Shown here: positions 15,620 to 23,489 of the stretch, piece by piece
Layout: each line of letters begins with the position of its first letter
Position numbering within the stretch: the first letter of the stretch is position 1
Assembly (NCBI GenBank): GCA_944327085.1
Contig: CALVGG010000001.1
Span: forward strand, 186,001 to 250,000
Length of the DNA stretch: 64,000 bases
Source of the DNA: an uncultured Elusimicrobiales bacterium
GTDB taxonomy: Bacteria; Elusimicrobiota; Elusimicrobia; Elusimicrobiales; Elusimicrobiaceae
Direction: 5' to 3'
Notes under the pieces: model-generated
Seen by the model: the letters and a program-made list of their open reading frames with translations, nothing else
Databases searched by the model: none
What the model was told of the DNA's origin: nothing
Made by a program: the position numbers and the translations under genes

Positions 15620-15862
15620 CTTTTAAGGAGGACTGACGTTTAACATTATCTTTAACATTTTTACCCTGGCTTAGTGCCGCACAAACGGCACGCTTTTACG
15701 AAAGTAAAAGGAAACCAATACTAAGAAGGCCAATTAGCCGCAAGAAGGCAGGAAGTCATGAGCCTGCCGACTTACGGTCAATGTTATTTGCCATTTTGGT
15801 AAGTAACTACGGCTGTGTTTCTAATGCGTATTGGTTTCCATTGGAAATAACAGCCGTTTTTT
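15620..15862 (+). ncRNA. candidate structured non-coding RNA or attenuator before mcrBC
   Basis: About 240 nt without a plausible coding frame but with dense pairing. Seen: AAGGAGG at 15625-15631 not followed by a usable start codon; the 9-mer TTTAACATT twice (15639, 15651); hairpin GTGCCG/CGGCAC (15674-15691); a 7-bp hairpin capped by a GAAA tetraloop (15693-15710); hairpin GGCAGG/CCTGCC (15747-15768); ACTTAC/GTAAGT (15770-15804); an 11-12 bp perfect long-range stem between 15710-15721 and 15828-15839; and a terminator at 15809-15862. The long-range stem crosses the terminator stem, so they form either a pseudoknot or mutually exclusive states. It is either an independent small RNA or a regulator of the defence operon downstream. 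No known family was recognised. Confidence 0.6.
15809..15862 (+). terminator. terminator ending the RNA candidate
   Basis: ACGGCTGT (15809-15816) pairs with ACAGCCGT (15850-15857), followed by six T. The loop contains a small TTTCC/GGAAA hairpin (15835-15847) which competes with the long-range stem. Confidence 0.75.
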
Positions 15863-15872
15863 ATTGCCCACC

Positions 15873-15903
15873 TTGATTAGTTGTCTCTGCTGTTATTTAT
15901 ACT
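15873..15903 (+). promoter_or_regulatory. possible promoter of the mcrBC-Gabija block
   Basis: TTGATT (15873-15878) and TATACT (15898-15903), spacer 19 nt, lie between the RNA terminator and mcrB. The ribosome binding site GAGGAG is at about 15925-15930, before the ATG at 15937. Confidence 0.4.
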
Positions 15904-15936
15904 AGAAAAAACAATAATTCACAGAGGAGTGCACTT

Positions 15937-17916
15937 ATGCCTGAACAACAGTTTACTTGGTTACCATTTTTTAATGAAATGCTAACGGTAATTTGTAAAA
16001 ATTATACCCCGCAATCCCTTGCTTTGGTCTTTAAACGAATTTTTCCCAAACAACAAGATGAGGAGACTAAAGGGATAAAGACTGATTTTAAAGAAATTGA
16101 CCCGTTAACATTTATTGCTTGTTTTAATCGTAGCGAAACCAAAGAAAGCAGAGAGGCTTTTTGCAAAATAGCAAAAGAGGAATTGCATTTAAATGCTCCT
16201 ATTCCGACAGATTTTGATGGGATTCCCGTCTTTAACAATCAAAAAACCTGGTTTTTACAATACAGTTATCTGAGAGGGAAAAAAGATTGTGATATCCTTT
16301 GGAATTTTGCCCAAAATAGAGTTGAGTCCTTGCCTGTTACCAAAGAAGAAATGGAAAAATTGCTTTCCCTTGCCCATGTAGGATTAACCAAAATAAGCAG
16401 TTTTTTATTTATATGCTTTCCTAATCACTATTATCCGATAGATAAGAATACTTACACCTTTCTTGGACTAGCAAAAGAAGATAGCTTCCAATTTTTTGAA
16501 CAACTACAAAGGGTTGCTAAAGAAAAATATCCCCTAGATGCTCCTTATGAATTGTCATTTAAAGCTTGGAAGCAAGCAGAAGATAAAATTCGAGAAGGAG
16601 AATCACCTGTTTTCTGGGCTGTTGGGTCAGATTGGGGACGGGGGGACCAAGGAGACCAAATTCAGAGATTTATTCAAAATTCAATATGGGAATGTGGTTA
16701 CGGCGCGAATGGGAAAGACAAAAACAAAAAACGCTTAGAAGAGGTTAAGCCTGGAGATATCTTTGTATTAAAATCTTCCGCCACAATGGGGACAGGGCAC
16801 AAAACCCCTGTTACTATTATTAAAAATATAGGCATTGTGCAAAGCAAAAACACCTGGTGGTCTTTTAATGTAAACTGGCAAAACTTTCCCTCCCTACCAT
16901 ATAGGATCGAAGGAAAAGTCCTATGGGGGACCATTGCTCCTATTCAAGATTTAACTATTTTAGAGCTAGTCAAAAATTTAATGAACGAAAGTATATCTTC
17001 AATAAGGAAGGATCCTTCAAGCCCTAAATTTCCGCTCAACCAAATTCTCTACGGCCCGCCTGGAACTGGTAAAACCTATCACACCGTAACCAAAGCGGTA
17101 GAAATTATTGATGGAAAAGCTAACCCGAATTATGGCCTGGCCAAAGCCCGATTCGACGAACTGAAAAAACAGGGGAAAATTAAATTTATTACTTTCCACC
17201 AAAACTATTCCTACGAGGATTTTATGCTAGGAATCCGTCCCATGTTAAACGGAGAAAAGATTACCTACAAACTATATGAGGGTCCTTTCAAACAAATAGC
17301 AGACAAAGCCCGGGAAGATACCGGCAGTAACTATGTGCTAATAATTGATGAAATCAACCGCGGTAATATTTCCAAAATTTTTGGGGAACTTATTACGCTT
17401 ATAGAGGATGATAAACGGGCAGAGAACGACCATGCTATGTCAGCCCCGTTGCTCTACCAGCAAGCAGAGTTTAGCGTCCCCAATAATCTGTATATCATTG
17501 GCACTATGAATACGGCGGATAAATCCATCGCCCTGGTGGATATCGCTCTGCGCCGCCGGTTTGTGTTTGAAGAAATGATGCCGGACGAAAGCTTATTAAA
17601 ACCCATAGAAGGATTTGACTTGCCGGGCTGGTTTAAACGACTAAATGAAAAGATAACAGCCGAGTTAGACCGGGACCATCAAATCGGCCACAGCTACTTT
17701 ATGGAAGTGAAAAATAAGACAGAATTAAAACAAAAATTTTATCAGTGTATACTGCCCTTATTAAAAGAGTACTTCTACGGAAATCCAGAAAAGTTAAAAA
17801 CAATCATTCCTGGATTTGAACAGGAAAAACAGTTAGACAATGAAAAATTTATAGAAGTGTTAAACAGCATATTACATGATAAAACAAATAACGACCCAGG
17901 AATGGAAGAAGATTAG
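15937..17916 (+). CDS. mcrB: McrB-like AAA+ motor of a type IV restriction system
   Basis: 659 residues. The C-terminal AAA+ domain has Walker A LYGPPGTGKT (about 369-378), Walker B LIIDEINRG (about 468-476) and the NTADKSIALVDIALRRRF sensor/arginine segment (about 525-542), all typical of McrB. The N-terminal half has a helical region (1-215) and then a segment starting FWAVGSDWG (about 226-340) with VLKSS and W-rich strands that looks like an EVE/PUA-like domain, a fold that reads modified bases. The complex with McrC cuts DNA carrying modified bases after nucleotide-driven translocation. It overlaps mcrC by 41 nt. The N-terminal domain assignment is by eye. Confidence 0.9.
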   Translation: MPEQQFTWLPFFNEMLTVICKNYTPQSLALVFKRIFPKQQDEETKGIKTDFKEIDPLTFIACFNRSETKESREAFCKIAKEELHLNAPIPTDFDGIPVFNNQKTWFLQYSYLRGKKDCDILWNFAQNRVESLPVTKEEMEKLLSLAHVGLTKISSFLFICFPNHYYPIDKNTYTFLGLAKEDSFQFFEQLQRVAKEKYPLDAPYELSFKAWKQAEDKIREGESPVFWAVGSDWGRGDQGDQIQRFIQNSIWECGYGANGKDKNKKRLEEVKPGDIFVLKSSATMGTGHKTPVTIIKNIGIVQSKNTWWSFNVNWQNFPSLPYRIEGKVLWGTIAPIQDLTILELVKNLMNESISSIRKDPSSPKFPLNQILYGPPGTGKTYHTVTKAVEIIDGKANPNYGLAKARFDELKKQGKIKFITFHQNYSYEDFMLGIRPMLNGEKITYKLYEGPFKQIADKAREDTGSNYVLIIDEINRGNISKIFGELITLIEDDKRAENDHAMSAPLLYQQAEFSVPNNLYIIGTMNTADKSIALVDIALRRRFVFEEMMPDESLLKPIEGFDLPGWFKRLNEKITAELDRDHQIGHSYFMEVKNKTELKQKFYQCILPLLKEYFYGNPEKLKTIIPGFEQEKQLDNEKFIEVLNSILHDKTNNDPGMEED

Positions 17917-19078
17917 CTATGCGGAGCTGGGGCTCAATCAAGAGCAGGCCAAATCTTTCAAAAATTTTTTGGAGGATAAGGGTTTAACAACCGTTCTGGA
18001 TTTTCAGTTGGACGGCATTAAAACCGAGGCCTACGTCGGAAGTATTCGTTTTGCTGATTTTCAATTAAACATTCTCCCCAAAATTATTGGGGGGAATGAC
18101 TCTTCGTGTCTGGAAAATCTGATGTTTATGCTCCGCTACACTAAAAAATTAGAAATTCATACGATAGACAGTGCAGAAATCAGCAAAACGAAACAGCCTT
18201 TTCTAGAAATCTTAATTGCTCACTATGCCAATATATTATTAAACGCGCTGCAGCGGCACATTCCCCATCACTATGAAACAAAAGAAGAGAACCTATCTGC
18301 CGTTCGCGGGCGTATCTTATTTGCAGAAAACCAGCTGGTGAATATGGGAAATTTAGCCCGCGTATATTGCCAGTTTGATGAATTTACTTCTGACAATTTG
18401 CTTAACCAAACTTTTAAGTTTGTAGCTCAGGCTTTGTGCCTTCTAACGGCTGTACCTGCCACTAGAGCCCGCTTAAATAAAATTTTAGCTATTTATGAAG
18501 ATGTCGAATTGAGGGCCATTTCCTATGTGCAAGCCAAAAAGATTTTGCTCAATCGGAACCAATTAATTTTTAAAGACGTTTTAGATTTGGCCCTTTTATT
18601 CTTACAACACAGTACGATTAGCCTGCATAATAAAACTTTTACCAATTTAGCCATTTTATTTGATATGAATAAACTGTTTGAAGAGTTTGTGGCTGCGGCT
18701 TTGGAAAAAGCTTTCCCGGGACAAGTGCAAACCCAAAAATCACTAACCATCATTGATAGTATTAACGGCTATACCAACACCAGTTACAGTATACGGCCTG
18801 ATATCCTGTTCCGAAATGACACCATCATTGATACCAAATATAAAATTTTAGACTTACCCGATAATAAACCATCTGAGGCTGACATTTATCAAATGCTGGC
18901 CTACAATCGCTTTTTTAACCGGCAAAACATTATTCTATGTTATCCGACTTTTAAACAAAATTGTTGTCAGAATATATTTTGGGCAGAAAATGCCATTATG
19001 TTAAGTATACTTACAATAAATCTCAGAGAAGCCTCAGAAGGAACCGACCTCCTCCTAAGAAATTTTCGGTTTTTATAA
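17876..19078 (+). CDS. mcrC: McrC-like endonuclease subunit
   Basis: 400 residues. The N-terminal part (to about 130) is the McrC beta-rich region that contacts the McrB ring. The C-terminal PD-(D/E)xK nuclease is visible as SIRPDILFRNDTIIDTKYK (about 304-322), with YQMLAYNRFF following at about 341-350. The start is inside mcrB, which ensures coupled synthesis. Upstream in-frame alternatives were not found. It provides the cleavage activity and stimulates the McrB motor. No transcription stop is seen before the OLD-like gene 83 nt later, so the four defence genes may share a transcript. Confidence 0.9.
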   Translation: MIKQITTQEWKKISYAELGLNQEQAKSFKNFLEDKGLTTVLDFQLDGIKTEAYVGSIRFADFQLNILPKIIGGNDSSCLENLMFMLRYTKKLEIHTIDSAEISKTKQPFLEILIAHYANILLNALQRHIPHHYETKEENLSAVRGRILFAENQLVNMGNLARVYCQFDEFTSDNLLNQTFKFVAQALCLLTAVPATRARLNKILAIYEDVELRAISYVQAKKILLNRNQLIFKDVLDLALLFLQHSTISLHNKTFTNLAILFDMNKLFEEFVAAALEKAFPGQVQTQKSLTIIDSINGYTNTSYSIRPDILFRNDTIIDTKYKILDLPDNKPSEADIYQMLAYNRFFNRQNIILCYPTFKQNCCQNIFWAENAIMLSILTINLREASEGTDLLLRNFRFL

Positions 19079-19161
19079 ACCTTCTCCAAGCAACGATAAA
19101 TATTTATATATAATATAATCAGACAAATATAGACCAAAATAATTATTCAATCATAGCCTTT

Positions 19162-20997
19162 ATGTATTTAGAAACTTTAAACCTATGGAATTTTAGAAAA
19201 TTTGGGAGTTTAGAAAACTCAACGTCATTAGATTTGGACAAGCCTCACTTCTCCATCAAATTAAAACCAGGTTTAAATATTTTCGTTGGAGAAAATGACT
19301 CTGGTAAAAGTTCCGCTATTGATGCTATTAAATTGCTATTAAAAACACATAGCGGAGAATGGATATCCCTAAAAGAAGAAGATTTTTTCCAGGGAGCAAA
19401 AACATTAAGAATTGAATGTACTTTCAAAGATTTAAGGGATGAAGAAGCAAGTTGCTTCCTGGAGTGGCTATCTTGGGACGAACAGACAAAAACCCCTTTT
19501 CTAAAAATATTTCTTCAAGCAAGCCTGAAAGAACGAATAATATCACCCGACATCCGAGCAGGAAATGATAAAGAGGGTACTATTTTACCTGCCGAAGTAC
19601 GAGAACTTCTTAGAACCACATATTTAAAACCTTTGCGAGATGCAACAAATGAACTGGTCCCCAGAAGAAACTCTCGTTTATCACAAATTCTCAAAGGGCG
19701 TAAAGAGTTCATCGAGATTTCAGAAGACAGACATCCTTTGATAAAATCCTCCATATGTTTAAATTGTTTAATCAAACAATATTTCGATAGTTCCTATCAA
19801 GAAGAGAAATGCCCTGTTGATAACGGAGATGCCTGTTTATGTAAAGGTCTTCGGAATTCTGATGGTTACGAGATATTTAAGACTTTAAATACTTTTCTGA
19901 ATGATTTTTTTGGCACCCCTCGGCAAGCTACTTTTGAAGTAAATACACCTTCTATCAAAAGCATTCTTGAAACCTTAAGACTAGCTTTTGAAGACGAAAA
20001 GGCAGGACTTGGAACACATAATATATTATTTATTGCAACAGAACTTTTGAACCTCATAAGAAAAGATTTTGTAGGCCTAAAAATAGGCTTAATTGAGGAA
20101 ATAGAAGCGCATATACATCCTCAAGCACAAATGAGAATTATTTCCCATTTACAGAATCTCTGTTCCAAAGAAACTGATTTGCAACTTATTATTTCTACAC
20201 ATAGTCCGAACATTGCATCCAAAGTCTTGTTAGAAAATATTTTTCTATTTGATGGAGAGAGAGCTTTTTCTCTAGCTCCAGAATTTACAAATCTTCAACA
20301 AGAAGATTACCGCTTCTTAGAATGCTTCCTTGATGTAACAAAAGCTAATCTCTTTTTTGCTCATGGACTCATACTGGTAGAAGGTTGGGCGGAACAAATT
20401 TTGCTTCCTGTATTAGCTAAAAAAATTGATATCGATTTAACGCAAAAAGGTATTTCTATAATAAATGTAGGAGGAGTGGCTTTCTTACGCTATGTAAAAA
20501 TTTTTCAAAGAAAAGATAACGAACAGCCCTCAATTAATATTCCGATATCTGTCGTAACAGACTTAGATGTGAAACCGGATGAATATGCATTCAAAAAAGA
20601 TGCAAAAAACCAAGAAACTATAAAGGACTACGATATCTCTCAAAAAATAAAAGAAAAAGGATGCGCATTTAATGCAGAACGAATACAAACATTTGTTTCC
20701 CCGGTGTGGACCTTGGAGTATTGTTTGGCAAAAAACGAAAGTATTTTCCCTTTCATTTTAGAGCTTTCCCAAAACTTCCTCTCAAACCAGGCATACAAAG
20801 AACTAACTGAAAAAATTAAGCAAAATCCTAATGATAAAGCTTGCATTTTGATTCAAACTCTCTTTAAGAATAAAGTTTCCAAAACGCAACTGGCTTATGA
20901 TTTGGCAAACAGAATAGAATCCGCCGATACTATTGATACTGGAAACCAATATACCCAATACTTATTTAAAGCAATTAGATATGCTGCCAATTCCTGA
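19162..20997 (+). CDS. gajA: OLD-family ATPase-TOPRIM nuclease, GajA-like
   Basis: 611 residues. The ABC-type ATPase domain opens with YLETLNLWNFRKF and Walker A FVGENDSGKSS (41-51); the D-loop/Walker B region is GLIEEIEAHIHPQAQ (about 308-322) with the STHSP switch near 350. The TOPRIM domain follows: ILVEGWAEQILLP (about 403-415) and TDLDVKPDE (about 467-475). This ATPase plus TOPRIM order, with a UvrD-like helicase next door, is the Gabija arrangement (class 2 OLD). A Cys-rich insert at about 198-236 (ICLNCL ... KCPVDNGDACLC) is unusual and may bind zinc. In Gabija, GajA nicks DNA when nucleotide levels fall during infection. It overlaps the helicase gene. Confidence 0.82.
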   Translation: MYLETLNLWNFRKFGSLENSTSLDLDKPHFSIKLKPGLNIFVGENDSGKSSAIDAIKLLLKTHSGEWISLKEEDFFQGAKTLRIECTFKDLRDEEASCFLEWLSWDEQTKTPFLKIFLQASLKERIISPDIRAGNDKEGTILPAEVRELLRTTYLKPLRDATNELVPRRNSRLSQILKGRKEFIEISEDRHPLIKSSICLNCLIKQYFDSSYQEEKCPVDNGDACLCKGLRNSDGYEIFKTLNTFLNDFFGTPRQATFEVNTPSIKSILETLRLAFEDEKAGLGTHNILFIATELLNLIRKDFVGLKIGLIEEIEAHIHPQAQMRIISHLQNLCSKETDLQLIISTHSPNIASKVLLENIFLFDGERAFSLAPEFTNLQQEDYRFLECFLDVTKANLFFAHGLILVEGWAEQILLPVLAKKIDIDLTQKGISIINVGGVAFLRYVKIFQRKDNEQPSINIPISVVTDLDVKPDEYAFKKDAKNQETIKDYDISQKIKEKGCAFNAERIQTFVSPVWTLEYCLAKNESIFPFILELSQNFLSNQAYKELTEKIKQNPNDKACILIQTLFKNKVSKTQLAYDLANRIESADTIDTGNQYTQYLFKAIRYAANS

Positions 20998-22855
20998 CCA
21001 GGAGATAGATAAAATTACGCCTTTATTACTCCCTCCAAACTGCAGTTTTGATGAGGAAAGAAAGTCTTTTATTAAAAATTTGGATACCATTGACTGCCAA
21101 GCTGTTCCAGGCAGCGGAAAAACAACAGCTCTTTTAGCAAAATTGTTACTACTAGAGAAGCACCTGCCTCTAGAACAAAATCGCGGCATTTTAGTTCTAT
21201 CCCACACAAACACCGCGATTAAACTTTTGCACTCAAAACTAGATAATAAATGCAATTTTATATTTAAATGTCCCAATTTCATTGGGACTATACAATCTTT
21301 TGTAGACCAATTTTTAGCTATACCCTTTTATACACAAACATATCAACATAGGCCTTTATATATAGATAGCGAATTTGCAAAAAACGCCATTGTATGTCTG
21401 TGTCCTCCATACTTAAATAAAATATTAGACAGAAAACCTATGAAAAAAGATGAAATTCTTTTTCAAACGGGACTACTCCACGGGAAATTAACCCACTATG
21501 ATAAAGACCCTTTTTATTATAAAGAAACGACTTCTACCTACCAGTCCATTCTAAACCTTAAAAACAATCAGTACAAAAAGGGAATTCTTTTTTATGATGA
21601 TGCATACCTGCTAGCTCAAGAATATATTGAAAAACACCCTAAAATACTAGATATTATACGATTAAGATTCAAATATATCTTTGTTGATGAAATGCAAGAT
21701 ATGAATCAAACTCAGATAGAACTATTGGAAAAATTATTTAATCATCCGACAGTAGTATATCAAAGAATCGGAGATATTAATCAGAGTATTTTTAATAAAG
21801 TGCAAAGCAATAAAATATGGGAATTCAGAGGCGCCCCTTTAATTTTACACAAAACCCTGCGGCTTTCAGCACAAATTGCTCCGATAGTGGAACGCTTTTC
21901 ATTATATCAAGACATAGATCATAGTATTGTATCTATACGACAATCTAATATTCCTCCGTATTTGTTTATATATACCTCTTCTACAATCAAAAAAGTTTTA
22001 TCACACTTTGTACAAAAAATAAAACAGCACAATTTACAAAATAAAAAAGCAATATTTAAAGCAATTGCCTGGGTAGCAGAAAAAAAGGAAAACTGCCTTA
22101 CCTTATCGGATTACTTTCCCACTTTTAGCAAAGAAATTAAGACAGAACATAATCATATTGATTCTATAAGCGAAGCGATAGAACTAATTCGTCAAAAATC
22201 AGAAAATACTAATGATTTCAATTCTATTTTTAAAATTATTACACAGGTTTGTTTAGAAATACTTCGTTTGGAAAATATTACTAACTCTCAAACAAATACT
22301 TATTATTCATATCTTTCTTTTTGGAAAGCAGTAAAAGAAAATCCTGAAAATTTTTTATTGAGAAAACAGATATATTCTTTGTGCCAAAAGGCTTTTGCAA
22401 AATCTTTAATTACAATATCTGATTTTGATAAGATTTTATCAACTTTAGAAAAAATATTTAATTTTGAATCTTCCGAATCTACTTTAAACTTTAGGAACAA
22501 TACCATCGGCTCCATATTGAGCAAAGAACCAAATCTTCCGCCCAAAAATATTTTTTCTTTAGATGGAATAAATATAGAAATTGGCACAATACATAGCGTT
22601 AAAGGAGAAACACATACAGCCACACTGGTAATGGAAACCAAATACTATACCACTGAGTCGCAAAAAATCCTCAATATTTTAAAAGGGCAAGAAATAAAGC
22701 AACCCAAAACACGCGAAGCTGAAGCTATGAAAATGTTATATGTAGCCATGAGCCGTCCTACTGATTTATTATGCTTTGCATGTAACGAGGAATATATTCG
22801 AGGCCACGAAAAAGAAATAGAGAAAGCTGGATGGAAAATAGAAAAAATATCCTGA
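20981..22855 (+). CDS. gajB: UvrD-like helicase, GajB-like
   Basis: 624 residues from the ATG at 20981 (17-nt overlap with gajA); a TTG at 20933 in the same frame would add 16 residues. SF1 helicase motifs: Walker A AVPGSGKTTAL (about 39-49), motif II VDEMQDMN (about 234-241), GDINQSIF (motif III, about 265-272), the IHSVKGETHTATL segment (about 535-547) and YVAMSRPTDLL (motif VI, about 586-596). The family unwinds DNA; in Gabija, GajB supports GajA. Larger than the first described GajB. The gene is very AT-rich (A-rich codons) like its partner, consistent with transfer as a unit. Confidence 0.8.
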   Translation: MLPIPDQEIDKITPLLLPPNCSFDEERKSFIKNLDTIDCQAVPGSGKTTALLAKLLLLEKHLPLEQNRGILVLSHTNTAIKLLHSKLDNKCNFIFKCPNFIGTIQSFVDQFLAIPFYTQTYQHRPLYIDSEFAKNAIVCLCPPYLNKILDRKPMKKDEILFQTGLLHGKLTHYDKDPFYYKETTSTYQSILNLKNNQYKKGILFYDDAYLLAQEYIEKHPKILDIIRLRFKYIFVDEMQDMNQTQIELLEKLFNHPTVVYQRIGDINQSIFNKVQSNKIWEFRGAPLILHKTLRLSAQIAPIVERFSLYQDIDHSIVSIRQSNIPPYLFIYTSSTIKKVLSHFVQKIKQHNLQNKKAIFKAIAWVAEKKENCLTLSDYFPTFSKEIKTEHNHIDSISEAIELIRQKSENTNDFNSIFKIITQVCLEILRLENITNSQTNTYYSYLSFWKAVKENPENFLLRKQIYSLCQKAFAKSLITISDFDKILSTLEKIFNFESSESTLNFRNNTIGSILSKEPNLPPKNIFSLDGINIEIGTIHSVKGETHTATLVMETKYYTTESQKILNILKGQEIKQPKTREAEAMKMLYVAMSRPTDLLCFACNEEYIRGHEKEIEKAGWKIEKIS

Positions 22856-22856
22856 T

Positions 22857-23083
22857 AATTCCCTGTTATGATTTTAGGGAATTTGGGTAAATTATACAGG
22901 GGCGGCCACTATACAGAAGGCCGCCCATTTCCTTATGTAATAGGGCTTAAAAGCCTTAATTCCCTGTATTTTCCCTGTTTATCAGGGAATTTATCTGATT
23001 TTTTAATACATTCTCTTATTATCTTTATATCCGCTTGCAAAGCAGATACAAACGCCCTTTTGGATAAAGCGAGATATTCCCTG
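22857..23083. repeat. cluster of AATTCCCTG / CAGGGAATT repeats at the right end of the element
   Basis: TTCCCTG occurs at 22859, 22961, 22971 and 23077 and its complement at 22876 and 22984, making nested inverted repeats: AATTCCCT/AGGGAATT (22857-22883) and AATTCCCTG/CAGGGAATT (22958-22991). A GC-rich hairpin GGGCGGCC/GGCCGCCC (22900-22926) sits among them. A further AGGGAATT is at 23181 outside the right repeat. The region 22856-23152 has an open frame of 94 codons that I do not trust. The first hairpins may also terminate gajB transcription. Confidence 0.6.
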
Positions 23084-23152
23084 TTTGCCACAGAGAAAAA
23101 GCTATCTTTTTGGCGGGATTTGGATAGAAATGAGGTACCGGCAATTGGTTAG

Positions 23153-23163
23153 CACCCCATATT
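23153..23163 (+). repeat. right direct repeat (attR candidate)
   Basis: CACCCCATATT, identical to 5258-5268 at the tRNA-His 3' end. Confidence 0.55.
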
Positions 23164-23212
23164 AAATGCTTAGAACTTTTAGGGAATTTCCCCTTAATTT
23201 CTAAGCATTTTT
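23164..23212 (+). terminator. strong plus-strand terminator right after attR
   Basis: Perfect 12-bp stem AAATGCTTAGAA (23164-23175) / TTCTAAGCATTT (23199-23210) plus T tail. It has no own plus-strand gene, so it may be the original tRNA-His terminator displaced by integration. Confidence 0.75.
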
Positions 23213-23237
23213 ATTACAATACAGTGATTAACAAAAC

Positions 23238-23480
23238 TCACTGTTTTTGTTCCAGCAGAAATTCTTTTATTTTTTCCACACTTACCAAATGCCCGGCCAA
23301 AACCACTTTCCCGTTTATAACCAAAGCAGGCGTACTCATTACCCCGTAATGAATAATGGCGCCAATATCTTCCACCTTGGTAATTTGTGCAGCAAGGCCT
23401 AACTCCGCAACGGCTTGCTGGGTTAACTGCATAAGCATTTTGCACTTCGGGCAACCGGTACCTAATATTTCTATTTTCAT
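23238..23480 (-). CDS. small redox-active thioredoxin-like protein
   Basis: 80 residues. The fold starts directly with IEILGTGCPKCKML; the CPKC redox motif is at residues 10-13. MSTPALVINGKVV (about 48-60) is the cis-Pro segment. This small type is usually encoded with YraQ-like permeases. It is the last gene of the ArsR-permease operon, 9 nt after the permease; AGGAG lies just before the ATG. It likely reduces or hands over metal or thiol ligands for the permease; the exact partner is unknown. Confidence 0.88.
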   Translation of the reverse strand: MKIEILGTGCPKCKMLMQLTQQAVAELGLAAQITKVEDIGAIIHYGVMSTPALVINGKVVLAGHLVSVEKIKEFLLEQKQ

Positions 23481-23489
23481 TTTTATCTC

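Larger units (their letters stand above)
5269..23163. mobile_element. putative integrated defence element at tRNA-His with terminase and serine recombinase
   Basis: About 17.9 kb between two copies of an 11-bp sequence derived from the tRNA-His 3' end. The core genes are a large serine recombinase, DUF2924 protein, phage terminase large subunit, DUF5681 protein and ParB-methyltransferase, all on the minus strand with overlapping ends. The cargo genes are AT-rich and defence related (two methyltransferases, two nucleases, McrBC, Gabija-like pair) and are all on the plus strand except one methyltransferase. No capsid, portal, tail, lysis or replication genes were found, so it is not a complete prophage. 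The right repeat is followed at once by a strong plus-strand terminator that has no obvious gene of its own, as expected if it was the original tRNA-His terminator. No tyrosine integrase, the usual tRNA-targeting enzyme, is present. The boundary is inferred, not proven. Confidence 0.65.

Noticed and set aside
15620-15862. Retron, omega-RNA/HEARO or T-box interpretation of the structured RNA
   Set aside because: No reverse transcriptase, TnpB or IscB gene is in the window, and no T-box or specifier motif is present.
22868-23152. 94-codon open frame next to attR
   Set aside because: It spans the inverted-repeat cluster and the GC-rich hairpin, has no ribosome binding site and no recognisable protein; the open frame is better explained by the repeats.
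5269-23163. Complete prophage
   Set aside because: No portal, capsid, tail, lysis or replication genes were found; only the terminase and its neighbours look phage-derived.
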